Source: Proteiniclasticum aestuarii (GTDB taxonomy: Bacteria; Bacillota; Clostridia; Clostridiales; Clostridiaceae). Taken from it: 64,000 nucleotides of DNA. The position numbers were made by a program, and so were the translations under genes. The notes beneath the pieces were generated by a model. That model saw nothing but the letters and a program-made list of their open reading frames with translations. It was not told the DNA's origin and did not search any database. The stretch lies in NCBI RefSeq assembly GCF_017368455.1, contig NZ_JAFNJU010000007.1:124001-188000 (forward strand). The letters run 5' to 3'. Shown one piece after another: positions 40,242 to 49,087 of the stretch. How positions within the stretch are numbered: position 1 is the stretch's first letter; the number at the start of each line of letters is the position of its first letter.

Positions 40242-41762
40242 ATGGGATATTTAATTGGGATTGATGCTGGAACTTCAAGGGTGAAAGCGGTATTGTTTGA
40301 TTTGGACGGATATGAAGTGAAATCAGCTTATAGAGACAATGAACCAGTACTTGTAGCAAATGGTGGCGTAGAACAGGATATGAATGTTTTATGGGAAAAA
40401 GTACTGGACTGTCTTGTGGAAGTAACTGCGAATCTGGAAGCTGAAGATGTTTTGGGAATCAGCATCACAGGACAGGGTGAAGGAATATGGCTGATAGATG
40501 AAGATGGAGAACCGGTTTCCAATGCCTATTTATGGAATGACGGCAGAAGCAAGGATGTAGTTGATGATCTGATTCAGAGCAAGAATGATCTGTATGACAA
40601 AGCATACAAGTTTACAGGCACACAACCTTTTCCAGGAACTGCTCTGTCTCATCTTATGTGGGCAAAAAAGCACAGACCTGAAGTTCTTGAAAAGGCGAAG
40701 AACCTTCTGTTTTGTAAAGATTGGATCAGATTTAAGCTTACCGGTGAAGTGGCTATGGAGTATTCTGATTCAGCAACTTCTCTCATGGACATCAATAACC
40801 TTGAGTTCTCCAGAAAATTCTTTGCAGAGTTAGGTATTGAAGAAGTAGCGGATTTGATGTCTGAAGTAAAAAAATCCTATGAGATTGCAGGAACAGTGAC
40901 CAAGGAAATTGCTCATAAGCTGGGAATCTCTGAGAACACACCAGTGGGGGTAGGGGCTATCGATGTTATCGCTTCTTCTGTGGGGGTAGGAGCAATCAAT
41001 AGCGGAGACACATCAACCATTCTTGGTACGACCTGTGCTACGGTCATCGTAACAGATACCATCAATCCAGGGCATGGTACCAGCAGGTTTGAAGTTCACG
41101 GCAGAGATGGATTGTATGTGAACTTGCAGCCTACTATGTCAGGAACACCTAATATTGACTGGGTTTTAAACAATATTTCAAACATAAAATCCTATAAGGA
41201 AATCGATGCAGAACTGGCGAAAATGCCGCCAGTGCCCAAAGGAGTCATTTACCATCCTTATATCAGCACATCCGGTGAAAGATCTCCTTTCTACTGCCCC
41301 AATGCCAGAGCAAACTTCTTTGGATTAAACAACTATGTGTCTAGGATGGAAATGGTTAAAGCTGTTTACGAAGGCATTGCATTCTCAATAAAGGACTGCC
41401 TAGAAGGTTCATTGACGACCGAAGAGGGTACAATTTACCTAGCCGGCGGTGGAGCGGATAGTCCAGTATGGGCTCAGATCATCTCCGATGTAACAGGCAG
41501 AAATGTTGAGGTCTCAGAAGGGAATGAGTTTGCAGCCAAGGGCGTTGCTATGATGCTGGGGGTGACACTGGGGATATATGATAGTTTTGAGGATGCAAAA
41601 AACAGAACCTGCAGATCGAAGGCATCATATAAGCCGATAGCAGAAAATACTGAGCAATATGCTAAGTATTTTGAGTTGTACCACGAGGCACGTGTGAATT
41701 TTGAAAATTTATGGAACAAAAGAAGTTCAATTTTGAATCAGATTGGAAAAGAGGTATATTAA
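40242..41762 (+). CDS. FGGY-family carbohydrate kinase (xylulokinase/erythritol kinase-like)
   Basis: This 506-residue kinase shows the FGGY pattern: GIDAGTSRVKAVLFD at the start, the substrate region G-Q-G-E-G-I-W-L near 80, W-N-D-G-R near 96, D-V-I-A-S-S-V-G-V-G near 240 and the ATP-binding A-G-G-G-A-D-S-P-V-W near 402. ATG 40242 is preferred to those at 40224 and 40236 since GGAGG (40231-40235) is 6 nt upstream. It likely phosphorylates a ketose or polyol for the aldolase at 43674. The AI-2 kinase LsrK is in the same family, but no lsr transport or processing gene is present. Confidence 0.85.
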   Translation: MGYLIGIDAGTSRVKAVLFDLDGYEVKSAYRDNEPVLVANGGVEQDMNVLWEKVLDCLVEVTANLEAEDVLGISITGQGEGIWLIDEDGEPVSNAYLWNDGRSKDVVDDLIQSKNDLYDKAYKFTGTQPFPGTALSHLMWAKKHRPEVLEKAKNLLFCKDWIRFKLTGEVAMEYSDSATSLMDINNLEFSRKFFAELGIEEVADLMSEVKKSYEIAGTVTKEIAHKLGISENTPVGVGAIDVIASSVGVGAINSGDTSTILGTTCATVIVTDTINPGHGTSRFEVHGRDGLYVNLQPTMSGTPNIDWVLNNISNIKSYKEIDAELAKMPPVPKGVIYHPYISTSGERSPFYCPNARANFFGLNNYVSRMEMVKAVYEGIAFSIKDCLEGSLTTEEGTIYLAGGGADSPVWAQIISDVTGRNVEVSEGNEFAAKGVAMMLGVTLGIYDSFEDAKNRTCRSKASYKPIAENTEQYAKYFELYHEARVNFENLWNKRSSILNQIGKEVY

Positions 41763-42793
41763 TGAAAATATTATTTACAGCAGAGTATGATGATCAGTAT
41801 CTGGAACAGATCAAATCGCTTGGTGATGTTGATATAAAAGGCTGGGCGCTTGGATTGCCTAAGCTGACTGAAAGTGAACTTATAGAGTATGGAAAAGACA
41901 AGGAAATCATCATCACAAGCTATGATGATATTACTAAGAATGTAATCGATGGTTGCAGGAATCTGAAACTTGTGGCTTGTACAAGAGCAACCCCTGTGAA
42001 CGTAGATACTGCATATGCAAAATCTAAAGGGATAAAAGTGCTATATACTCCAGGAAGAAACTCAGATTCTACTGCAGAACATACGATAGCTTTGATGCTG
42101 TCCGTTGCAAGAAACATTCCTCAGGCTCATATGGCTTTGAAAAACGGTGAGTTTACGGGGGAAGCACCAGAAAAGGAATCTGCAAAGAAAGGACTCAGAG
42201 ATGATGTGATCTGGGGGATGGATGAACATAGCCCATATGTTGTATTCAAGGGAATGGAGCTGAAGGACAAGACGCTTGGCATCATCGGATATGGAAGTAT
42301 AGGCCGAAGAGTTGGCGAAATCGCCCATGCTTTTGGTATGAATCTGCTCATCTACGATCCTTATGTTTCAGATGTGGATGTCAACAGATTGGGAAGAACG
42401 AAAGTCTCACTTGACGAGCTGCTCAGAAAATCTGATATGGTGACGGTGCATCTGAAGGTAACAGAAGACACCAGAAATCTCATCAATGAAGAAGCTTTTG
42501 CGAAAATGAAGAAGAGTGCCTATTTCATCAACTGTGCCCGTGCTGCGGTTGTGGATGAGGAAGCCCTTATTGAAGCGCTGAGGAATAAGGAAATCGCAGG
42601 AGCAGCACTTGATGTGTATGCGAAAGAACCAATCTATAAGAACCATCCATTTATTACAGAGTTGAGCAATGTAGTAATTACGCCTCATATTGCAGGAGCA
42701 ACCTATGACATCTTAGGCAATCACACAAAAATGATCATAGCTGATATTAAAAGATACATGAATAATGAACACTTGATTTATGAGTATAGGTAG
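41762..42793 (+). CDS. D-isomer-specific 2-hydroxyacid dehydrogenase
   Basis: This 343-residue NAD-dependent dehydrogenase has the cofactor motif GIIGYGSIGRRVGE near 174, catalytic Arg in NCARAAVVDEEAL (about 258), Glu in YAKEPIYKNHP and His in TPHIAGATYD. Its A-C-T-R-A-T-P-V-N-V-D and T-P-G-R-N segments parallel the enzyme at 31914. The start ATG overlaps the kinase stop (TAATG), so translation is coupled. The frame is open further upstream inside the kinase gene, but that part is not homologous. The hydroxy acid is unknown. Confidence 0.86.
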   Translation: MKILFTAEYDDQYLEQIKSLGDVDIKGWALGLPKLTESELIEYGKDKEIIITSYDDITKNVIDGCRNLKLVACTRATPVNVDTAYAKSKGIKVLYTPGRNSDSTAEHTIALMLSVARNIPQAHMALKNGEFTGEAPEKESAKKGLRDDVIWGMDEHSPYVVFKGMELKDKTLGIIGYGSIGRRVGEIAHAFGMNLLIYDPYVSDVDVNRLGRTKVSLDELLRKSDMVTVHLKVTEDTRNLINEEAFAKMKKSAYFINCARAAVVDEEALIEALRNKEIAGAALDVYAKEPIYKNHPFITELSNVVITPHIAGATYDILGNHTKMIIADIKRYMNNEHLIYEYR

Positions 42794-42805
42794 GAGGATA
42801 AGATT

Positions 42806-43660
42806 ATGGAACTAGCATTAATACTGGCGGCGTTTGGTGGTGGTCTGTTTGGCGCAGCCATTGGAGGTACCATTTCATTTATTTTCACAGGGCTTATGGC
42901 GCTTGTGGGAATTGCAATCAATTTATCAATCGGCGATGCTTCCTTTCTAAATACAGTGGCCTTCGGTCCCTTCTTTGGACCACATATTGCATTTGTTGGT
43001 GGCGTTGCGGCAGCAGCTTATGCGGGGCTCAAGAAATGTGAAGGTGCTGAGCTGAATGAGTATACTATTGATGGTGCAGATTGTGCCACACCGCTTTTTG
43101 CCATTAAAGACCCTATGATTCTTTTAGTAGGTGGTATATTCGGTGTATTGGGACTTCTGATTAATAATATGCTTATCAATACAGGGATTGCCATCGATAC
43201 CATTGCTACAACTGTAGTAATTATGGGAATAGCTTCAAGGTTATTAATCGGAAAACAAGGTTTATTTGGAGCATACCCTTCTGGAGAGAAAAAGTTTGAT
43301 TTTTCTCCAAGGTATATTGTTTATACGGCATTATGGGGCTTCGGACTGGCGGCGGTAACTTCTTACGCTGCATTGGCAATTAATGTGAATAGCATTGGCT
43401 GGGCTATCAGTGCTGTGTCTCTCCTGTTTCTGTTTACAAAAGCCAATAACTTTGTGGTATCTCATCATGTTACGATGGTAGCGGGGTATATTGCTTTTGC
43501 CACAGGAAGTGTTCTGATTGGAGCAGTTTCCGGAGCGGTATCTTCAATGGCTGGAGAATATATCAACAGATGGACCAATACTCATGTTAAATCCCATTTG
43601 GACATGCCTGCTATTGTGATTGCATTAGGTAGCTTTGTAGCTTTAACTCTTTTGAACTAG
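42806..43660 (+). CDS. Polytopic membrane protein of unknown family, likely transporter
   Basis: This 284-residue protein is rich in Gly and Ala, with about eight hydrophobic segments. It begins ALILAAFGGGLFGAAIGG. Distinct features are a short hydrophilic loop with cysteines (K-K-C-E-G-A-E and G-A-D-C-A-T-P, near 74-94), F-G-A-Y-P-S-G-E-K near 154 and H-H-V-T-M near 229. I do not recognise a family. AGGAGG lies 7 nt before the ATG. Its place between a dehydrogenase and an aldolase, and the lack of any other transporter in the operon, suggest that it moves the pathway substrate. Confidence 0.7.
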   Translation: MELALILAAFGGGLFGAAIGGTISFIFTGLMALVGIAINLSIGDASFLNTVAFGPFFGPHIAFVGGVAAAAYAGLKKCEGAELNEYTIDGADCATPLFAIKDPMILLVGGIFGVLGLLINNMLINTGIAIDTIATTVVIMGIASRLLIGKQGLFGAYPSGEKKFDFSPRYIVYTALWGFGLAAVTSYAALAINVNSIGWAISAVSLLFLFTKANNFVVSHHVTMVAGYIAFATGSVLIGAVSGAVSSMAGEYINRWTNTHVKSHLDMPAIVIALGSFVALTLLN

Positions 43661-43673
43661 GAGGAAATGATAG

Positions 43674-44321
43674 ATGTTAATGGAAAGAGAACGTAAAGAA
43701 ATTGTAGAATATGGCAAAAAACTGATAACAAGTGGTCTTACTAAAGGAACTGGTGGAAATATCAGTATCTTTAATCGCGAGGAAAATCTCATGGCGATTA
43801 GCCCATCGGGTATTGATTATTTTGAAACAAACCCCGAAGATGTTGTAATTATGGATCTTGATGGCAAAGTCGTAGATGGAGATAAAAAGCCGTCAAGTGA
43901 ATATGCCATGCACAGCATTTTCTACAAGAAAAGAGATGATATCGATGCGGTGGTCCATACTCATTCTGTATATTCAACAGTGCTGGCTACCTTAAGAACA
44001 GGTCTGCCTGCTTCGAGCTATCTAGTTGCATTCTCAGGTCTGGATGTACGTTGTGCGGAATATGCATCGTTTGGAACCAAAGAACTTGCCGAAAATGCAT
44101 TCAAGGCAATGGAAGACAGATACGCGGTATTCCTGGCTAATCATGGACTTCTGACGGGAGCTCAGGATTTGGCCAATGCATTCAATAAAGCTGAAGAGAT
44201 TGAACACTGCGCAGAAGTGTACTATAGAGCAAAATCTATAGGAGATCCAGTGATCCTCGATGAAGAAGAAATGTATAGAATGATTGAAAAGTTCAATACA
44301 TATGGTCAGGTGAAAAAGTAA
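43674..44321 (+). CDS. Class II aldolase (L-fuculose-phosphate aldolase-like)
   Basis: This 215-residue zinc aldolase has T-G-G-N-I-S near 27, S-P-S-G-I near 43, SSEYAMHSIFY near 72 and zinc ligands in VVHTHSVY and LANHGLL. It is closely similar to the enzyme at 34369 across its whole length, sharing for instance EDVVIMDLD and the C-terminal F-x-T-Y-G-Q-V. It should split a ketose 1-phosphate to DHAP plus an aldehyde. AGGAGG is 9 nt upstream. It is the last gene of the SorC operon. Confidence 0.87.
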   Translation: MLMERERKEIVEYGKKLITSGLTKGTGGNISIFNREENLMAISPSGIDYFETNPEDVVIMDLDGKVVDGDKKPSSEYAMHSIFYKKRDDIDAVVHTHSVYSTVLATLRTGLPASSYLVAFSGLDVRCAEYASFGTKELAENAFKAMEDRYAVFLANHGLLTGAQDLANAFNKAEEIEHCAEVYYRAKSIGDPVILDEEEMYRMIEKFNTYGQVKK

Positions 44322-44350
44322 ACATTTTTTTGTGAAAACAATCAAAGAAT

Positions 44351-44400
44351 AAAGCAGGAGTGAAGAAAGTCTGATCAGAGACCTATTTCCTCCTGCTTTT
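44351..44400 (+). terminator. Terminator of the SorC operon
   Basis: AAAGCAGGA (44351-44359) pairs with TCCTGCTTT (44391-44399), with an internal GTCT/AGAC stem, and is followed by TATAATTT. Confidence 0.75.
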
Positions 44401-44502
44401 ATAATTTCAAAAAATAGTTTTCTGCTTAAAAGGATTACATCCTGTGACAATGGGAAACAAATTAAGGAATGCATAATTATTCAATTATTATGAGGGATTT
44501 GT

Positions 44503-44531
44503 TTGACAATAAAACAAATTAATTGTAAGAT
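44503..44531 (+). promoter_or_regulatory. Promoter of the lysine operon
   Basis: TTGACA (44503-44508) and TAAGAT (44526-44531) are 17 bp apart. Transcription would begin shortly before the lysine aptamer. Confidence 0.7.
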
Positions 44532-44558
44532 AGCAATAATTTAATACAGCCGTGTGAA

Positions 44559-44710
44559 AAGAGGTCGCGTCAAGTCAAGAGTACCGTGAAAGGGAAAGGG
44601 GCTGACGCCGAAGTACATTGTACTGGGCCCTGACTGAATAAGCCAGGGACTATTTCCAGATCGTTGCCCAATGGTCTGGAAGTGCGCTTTAACATGGCAG
44701 GGCGACTGCA
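44559..44710 (+). ncRNA. Lysine riboswitch aptamer (L-box)
   Basis: The order AGAGGTCGCG, then GAGTACC, then AAAGGGAAAGGGGCTGACGCCGAAG is the conserved core of the lysine riboswitch. GGTCGC near 44562 pairs with GCGACT near 44703 to close helix P1. It leads into an intrinsic terminator at 44722 and then into lysA. Lysine binding should stabilise the aptamer and allow termination, lowering expression of the whole lysine operon. Confidence 0.92.
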
Positions 44711-44721
44711 AGGTGTATTTT

Positions 44722-44757
44722 TATGACCGTGAGCATTCGCTCACGGTCATATTTTTT
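44722..44757 (+). terminator. Riboswitch expression-platform terminator
   Basis: TATGACCGTGAGC (44722-44734) pairs perfectly with its complement (44739-44751) over an ATTC loop and is followed by six T. It lies between the lysine aptamer and lysA. Confidence 0.9.
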
Positions 44758-44779
44758 ATATCTGCAGGAGGATAAACCC

Positions 44780-46081
44780 ATGAGACTATATGGTACACAG
44801 AACATCGTAAACAACCAGCTGCATATCGGTGGGGTCAGCGCCAGGGAACTGGCCGCGACCTATGGAACCCCTCTCTACATCATGGATGAGGAGGAAATGA
44901 GATCTAGAGCTAGGCTCTTTGGAGAAAACTTCACCCATGAGAAAATCGAGACGGAAGTGATTTATGCCTCCAAGGCATTCATGACAAAAGCCATGGCAAA
45001 GCTCATAGGAGAAGAAGGACTTTCTGTGGATGTGGTATCGGGAGGAGAGCTCTTCACAGCTCTTTCAGTGGGCTTTCCAGCGGAGAAGATCTTCTTTCAC
45101 GGAAACAACAAATCACTGGAGGAACTTTTCTATGCCGTATCGAGCGGTGTTGGAACCATCATCCTGGACAATGAAGACGAGGCGGAAAGACTGAGTAGGA
45201 TTCTGAAAGAAAACACAAAGCATCAGAAAGTGATGCTCCGGGTGAATCCCGGCATTGAAGCCCATACTCATGAATACATCAGCACAACGAAAAATGACTC
45301 GAAATTCGGTCTCAGTATCTTCAGTGAGGACACTAAAGATCTCATCAGTTCCCTTGATAGAAATCCGCTCTTGGACTTTCAAGGCATCCACTGTCACATC
45401 GGATCCCAGATCTTTGAAGAAGAATCCTACTTCAAGGCTGTGGAGGAGATGATGGGTTATGTAGCCAGCCTGAAGGAGAAGGGGATAGGGATCAGGGCGC
45501 TGAATCTGGGCGGAGGCTTTGGGGTCTCTTATGAGGAAAAGGATGCGCCCATGGCCTATAGGAGCTTCCTGAAAAATCTGTTGGAACATGCAGCGGGGAT
45601 TGCAGAACAAGCGGGGCTTCTTCCGCTGAAACTGCTCATAGAGCCAGGGCGGGCCATCGTGGCCAATGCGGGCACCACGCTTTATGAAGTGGGCGGCACC
45701 AAAACCACCTATGGCGGAAAGAAATATGTCTTTGTGGATGGAAGCATGGCGGATCATATCCGCACAGTCCTATACGATGCAGCCTATACAGCGTGCCTGG
45801 CGGACAGGATGGAGGACCCTCTGGAGGAAGTCTATACGGTGACAGGAAAGGCCTGCGAGTCTGGAGATATTCTGGTGAGAGAAGCACATCTTCCGGTACC
45901 GGAAAAAGGAAACCTTCTGGCAGTGCTTTCCACAGGGGCCTACCATTACTCCATGGCATCCAACTACAACCGGCTGAGAAAACCGCCAGTGATCTTCGTC
46001 AGAAACGGAAAGTCAAAGGTAGTGGTTGCGAGGGAGACCTATGAGGACCTCGTGAGAAATGATCGGATGGAGGAGTATTAA
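44780..46081 (+). CDS. lysA: Diaminopimelate decarboxylase
   Basis: This 433-residue PLP enzyme catalyses the last step, meso-diaminopimelate to lysine. It has the Lys-bearing YASKAF motif near 57, G-L-S-V-D-V-V-S-G-G-E-L near 74, H-C-H-I-G-S-Q near 198, the glycine-rich L-N-L-G-G-G-F-G near 238 and G-K-A-C-E-S-G-D near 358 with the active-site Cys. The ATG at 44780 follows AGGAGG; the frame is open to 44723 but that part lies in the terminator. It is the first gene of a nine-gene operon under the lysine riboswitch. Confidence 0.95.
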   Translation: MRLYGTQNIVNNQLHIGGVSARELAATYGTPLYIMDEEEMRSRARLFGENFTHEKIETEVIYASKAFMTKAMAKLIGEEGLSVDVVSGGELFTALSVGFPAEKIFFHGNNKSLEELFYAVSSGVGTIILDNEDEAERLSRILKENTKHQKVMLRVNPGIEAHTHEYISTTKNDSKFGLSIFSEDTKDLISSLDRNPLLDFQGIHCHIGSQIFEEESYFKAVEEMMGYVASLKEKGIGIRALNLGGGFGVSYEEKDAPMAYRSFLKNLLEHAAGIAEQAGLLPLKLLIEPGRAIVANAGTTLYEVGGTKTTYGGKKYVFVDGSMADHIRTVLYDAAYTACLADRMEDPLEEVYTVTGKACESGDILVREAHLPVPEKGNLLAVLSTGAYHYSMASNYNRLRKPPVIFVRNGKSKVVVARETYEDLVRNDRMEEY

Positions 46082-46084
46082 AGG

Positions 46085-47287
46085 ATGAGAACAGTACTGA
46101 AATTCGGCGGCTCCTCAGTGGCGGACCTTGACAGAATGAAGCGCATCGCAGAGAAGCTTAAAAGAAGACGGAAAGAAGGAGAAGAGATTGTGGTGGTGGT
46201 CTCCGCCATGGGAAAGACCACCAATCAGCTTCTGTCCATGGCCAGGGAAGCATCGGAGAATCCGTCCAAAAGAGAAGTGGACATGATGCTGGCTACGGGG
46301 GAGCAGGTCTCCATCGCTCTTCTCACCATGATTCTTCAGGAGAAGGGACTACAAGCCGTATCCCTCACAGGCTACCAGGCGGGGATCCTAACTGAAGGCA
46401 TGCATACGAAGAATAAGATCCGAGACATTGACCCGAAAAACATCGAAAAATATCTCTCCGAAGGATACATCGTGGTGGTTGCAGGATTCCAGGGATATAA
46501 CGAAAACGGAGAAATCACGACCCTCGGCAGAGGAGGATCCGACACCACAGCAGTGGCTCTGGCAGCGAAGCTTCATTGCCACTGCGAGATCTATACGGAT
46601 GTGGATGGTATCTACGGCGTGGATCCAAGGCTATATCCCAAGGCAAGGCACATGGACAGCATCACCTATGAGGAGATGAAGGAAATGGCATTTCTGGGGG
46701 CCAAGGTCATGGAACCCCGATCCGTGGACATTGCCCAGAACTACGGCGTCGTCATCTATGTGGGATCGGCCCATGAAGACAGAAGAGGAACCTATATACA
46801 GGAAGGAGAAAGAAACGTGGAAGAGAGAAGCATCACCGGTCTGTCGGTACTGGAAAACATCATGATGGTCACCATCAGCCGTCTGCCAGAGGCAGGCACC
46901 CATACGGCGGATATCTTCAGGAAACTGGCGGAGGAGGAGATTATTGTGGACATGATCAGCCAGACGCCCATGCCGGATGGATCCGTAACCCTTTCCTTCA
47001 CGGCATCCGCTGAAGACAGAAAGCTCATGGAATCGGTACTCCATGATGTGGTGGATCAGCTTTCTGGAGCGGCGCTGACCACCACCACCGAGATGCTGAA
47101 GGTTTCCGTGGTGGGCTCCGGCATGAGAACCCAGAGCGGTGTAGCCGCAAGGATCTTTACGCTTTTTGCGGAAAACGGCATCACCTTCAAGCAGGTGAGC
47201 ACATCGGAGATCTCCATCTCCTATACCATGGAGAAAGCGCATAAGGAGAAGGCGGTAGCACTCATTGCCGATGCCTTTTCCCTGTAA
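46085..47287 (+). CDS. lysC: Aspartate kinase
   Basis: This 400-residue enzyme phosphorylates aspartate, the entry to lysine, threonine and methionine. It begins KFGGSSVAD and has T-L-G-R-G-G-S-D-T-T-A near 149 (aspartate and ATP site), followed by D-V-D-G-I-Y-G-V-D-P. The C-terminal about 140 residues hold two ACT domains, where lysine feedback usually acts; V-V-G-S-G-M near 350 belongs to the second. It begins 3 nt after the lysA stop. Riboswitch control and a lysine-regulated kinase would act together. Confidence 0.93.
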   Translation: MRTVLKFGGSSVADLDRMKRIAEKLKRRRKEGEEIVVVVSAMGKTTNQLLSMAREASENPSKREVDMMLATGEQVSIALLTMILQEKGLQAVSLTGYQAGILTEGMHTKNKIRDIDPKNIEKYLSEGYIVVVAGFQGYNENGEITTLGRGGSDTTAVALAAKLHCHCEIYTDVDGIYGVDPRLYPKARHMDSITYEEMKEMAFLGAKVMEPRSVDIAQNYGVVIYVGSAHEDRRGTYIQEGERNVEERSITGLSVLENIMMVTISRLPEAGTHTADIFRKLAEEEIIVDMISQTPMPDGSVTLSFTASAEDRKLMESVLHDVVDQLSGAALTTTTEMLKVSVVGSGMRTQSGVAARIFTLFAENGITFKQVSTSEISISYTMEKAHKEKAVALIADAFSL

Positions 47288-47301
47288 GGAGGGCGGAAAA
47301 C

Positions 47302-48111
47302 ATGAAATTCACAAAATACCACGGCACCGGCAATGACTTCATCCTCCTGAGAGAAGAGGATCTGGAGGGAAGAGAAGAAAGTGAAACGGCTAAAGCCCTC
47401 TGTCACAGAAACTTCGGCATCGGCGCGGATGGGCTGCTCATCGTGAAGGCCTCTTCCGTGGCGGATCTTATGATGGCCTACTACAATCAGGACGGCAGTG
47501 TTGCACCTATGTGCGGAAACGGGCTGAGATGCTTTGCACGGTTCGCCCATGAAGATGATCTGGTCGAAACTGACCGGTTCCAGGTGGAAACCCTGGCGGG
47601 AATTCTGCCGGTGGATGTGTCTTCCGGGTATGACAGCATCCGCATCGGGCTCATGAAGCCATCTTTTCATCTCACTGCACCGCATGTGAGAAGGGAGGTT
47701 TATGAGGGGGAAATCCTGAGCCTTACGGTGAACGGAAGAAGCTATGATCTTCATGTGCTCTTTATCGGGACCCTTCATGGGGTGGTCTTCACAGAGGAGG
47801 AGGTGCCCTATGAGGATGCCGATGGCCTCTGTCACCATGAATTCTTTCCGGAGCACATCAACGTGAACTTCGTGAAAGTGGAAAGTGAGGATGACATAAG
47901 ACTTGTAACCTTTGAACGCGGAGTGGGCTACACGCTGGCCTGCGGCACAGGGGCCGCATCCGCTCAGGTGATCGCTCATAAGCTGGGCTTCACAAAGCCA
48001 CAGGCCAAGGTTCATGTGGATGGAGGAACTCTTGAGGTCACTGTGGGAGACCAGGTGGTTCTGGAAGGACCTGCAGTATGCATTGCGAAAGGAGAGATGG
48101 AAATTGGATAA
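47302..48111 (+). CDS. dapF: Diaminopimelate epimerase
   Basis: This 269-residue enzyme converts LL- to meso-diaminopimelate. Both active-site cysteines are present, in PMCGNGLRCFARF near 73 and YTLACGTGAASA near 214. The N-terminal KYHGTGNDFI matches the family. GGAGGGCGG precedes the ATG. It overlaps the asd start by 8 nt. The middle of the protein shows normal epimerase symmetry of two similar halves. Confidence 0.93.
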   Translation: MKFTKYHGTGNDFILLREEDLEGREESETAKALCHRNFGIGADGLLIVKASSVADLMMAYYNQDGSVAPMCGNGLRCFARFAHEDDLVETDRFQVETLAGILPVDVSSGYDSIRIGLMKPSFHLTAPHVRREVYEGEILSLTVNGRSYDLHVLFIGTLHGVVFTEEEVPYEDADGLCHHEFFPEHINVNFVKVESEDDIRLVTFERGVGYTLACGTGAASAQVIAHKLGFTKPQAKVHVDGGTLEVTVGDQVVLEGPAVCIAKGEMEIG

Positions 48112-49087
48112 ACTGAATCTGGCCATTGTGGGGGCCACCGGTATGGTGGGCAGAACCTTTCTGACGGTGCTGGAAGAGATGAATCTTCCGCTGGGAAACC
48201 TGGTGCTGCTGGCATCGGAAAGATCTGCGGGACAGAAGGTTCTCTTTCAGGGAAATGAGATTAAGGTGGAAGAGCTTACGGAAGGCTCCTTTGACAGGGA
48301 AAGATTCCAGTACGCCCTCTTCTCTGCAGGAGGAAGCATCTCGGGCATCTATGCACCTGTGGCGACAAGAAACGGCATCACCGTCATCGACAACAGCAGT
48401 CAGTGGCGTATGCATGAAGAAGTGCCTCTGGTGATTCCGGAAATCAACAGGAAGGCCATAGGAGAACATCTTCTCATCAGCAATCCCAACTGTTCCACCA
48501 TCCAGTCCGTGCTGCCCCTGAAAGTGATCCATGATCTCTACCAGGTGGAAAGAGTAGCCTATACCACCTACCAGGCGGTGTCAGGCTCCGGACAGAAGGG
48601 CGTGGAGGATCTTCTGGGCACCCGGGAAGGCAAAGCGCCTTCCTTCTATCCCAAGATCATTTCCGATAACTGCCTGCCCCAGATTGATGTGTTCCTGGAG
48701 GACGGGTACACGAAGGAAGAGCAGAAGATGATCGAGGAAACCAGAAAGATTCTGGACAATGAGAAGATGAAGGTCACCGCCACCTGCGTCAGAGTGCCGG
48801 TTTTAAACGGGCACAGCGTGGCCATGAATGTCACTTGCAAAAGAGAAATCGACTATGAGGAGCTTGCCAGGGCTCTGGCTTCGGCGGAAGGCATCCTCTA
48901 CTATGAAACGGACTATCCCACCGCCAGAGATGCGGCAGGCCAGGACCAGGTTCTGGTGGGCAGACTGAGAAAAGATGAGAGCCTTCATAATTCTCTGCAC
49001 CTCTGGTGCGTGGCGGACAATGTGAGAAAAGGCGCAGCAAGCAATGCGGTGCAGATTTTAAAGAGCATATGGGAGGAAAGAAGATGA
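48104..49087 (+). CDS. asd: Aspartate-semialdehyde dehydrogenase
   Basis: This 327-residue enzyme reduces aspartyl phosphate to aspartate semialdehyde with NADPH. It has the cofactor motif GATGMVGRTFL, the catalytic Cys in SNPNCSTIQ near 126 and H-S-V-A-M-N-V near 238. The start is a TTG at 48104 with GGAGAG 7 nt upstream; it overlaps dapF by 8 nt, and its stop overlaps the dapA ATG. The open frame upstream of the TTG runs inside dapF and is not conserved. Confidence 0.92.
   Translation: MDKLNLAIVGATGMVGRTFLTVLEEMNLPLGNLVLLASERSAGQKVLFQGNEIKVEELTEGSFDRERFQYALFSAGGSISGIYAPVATRNGITVIDNSSQWRMHEEVPLVIPEINRKAIGEHLLISNPNCSTIQSVLPLKVIHDLYQVERVAYTTYQAVSGSGQKGVEDLLGTREGKAPSFYPKIISDNCLPQIDVFLEDGYTKEEQKMIEETRKILDNEKMKVTATCVRVPVLNGHSVAMNVTCKREIDYEELARALASAEGILYYETDYPTARDAAGQDQVLVGRLRKDESLHNSLHLWCVADNVRKGAASNAVQILKSIWEERR

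Noticed and set aside
39274-41762. An AI-2 (lsr) quorum-sensing unit, from a SorC/LsrR-like regulator followed by an FGGY kinase
   Set aside because: No LsrB/A/C/D transporter and no LsrF or LsrG is present; the operon holds a 2-hydroxyacid dehydrogenase and a fuculose-phosphate-type aldolase instead.
45113-45757. Long minus-strand open frames through the lysine operon, also at 46631-47242, 47221-48138 and 52866-53666
   Set aside because: They lie opposite well identified genes, have no family features or ribosome sites, and are expected by chance in the more GC-rich part of the window.
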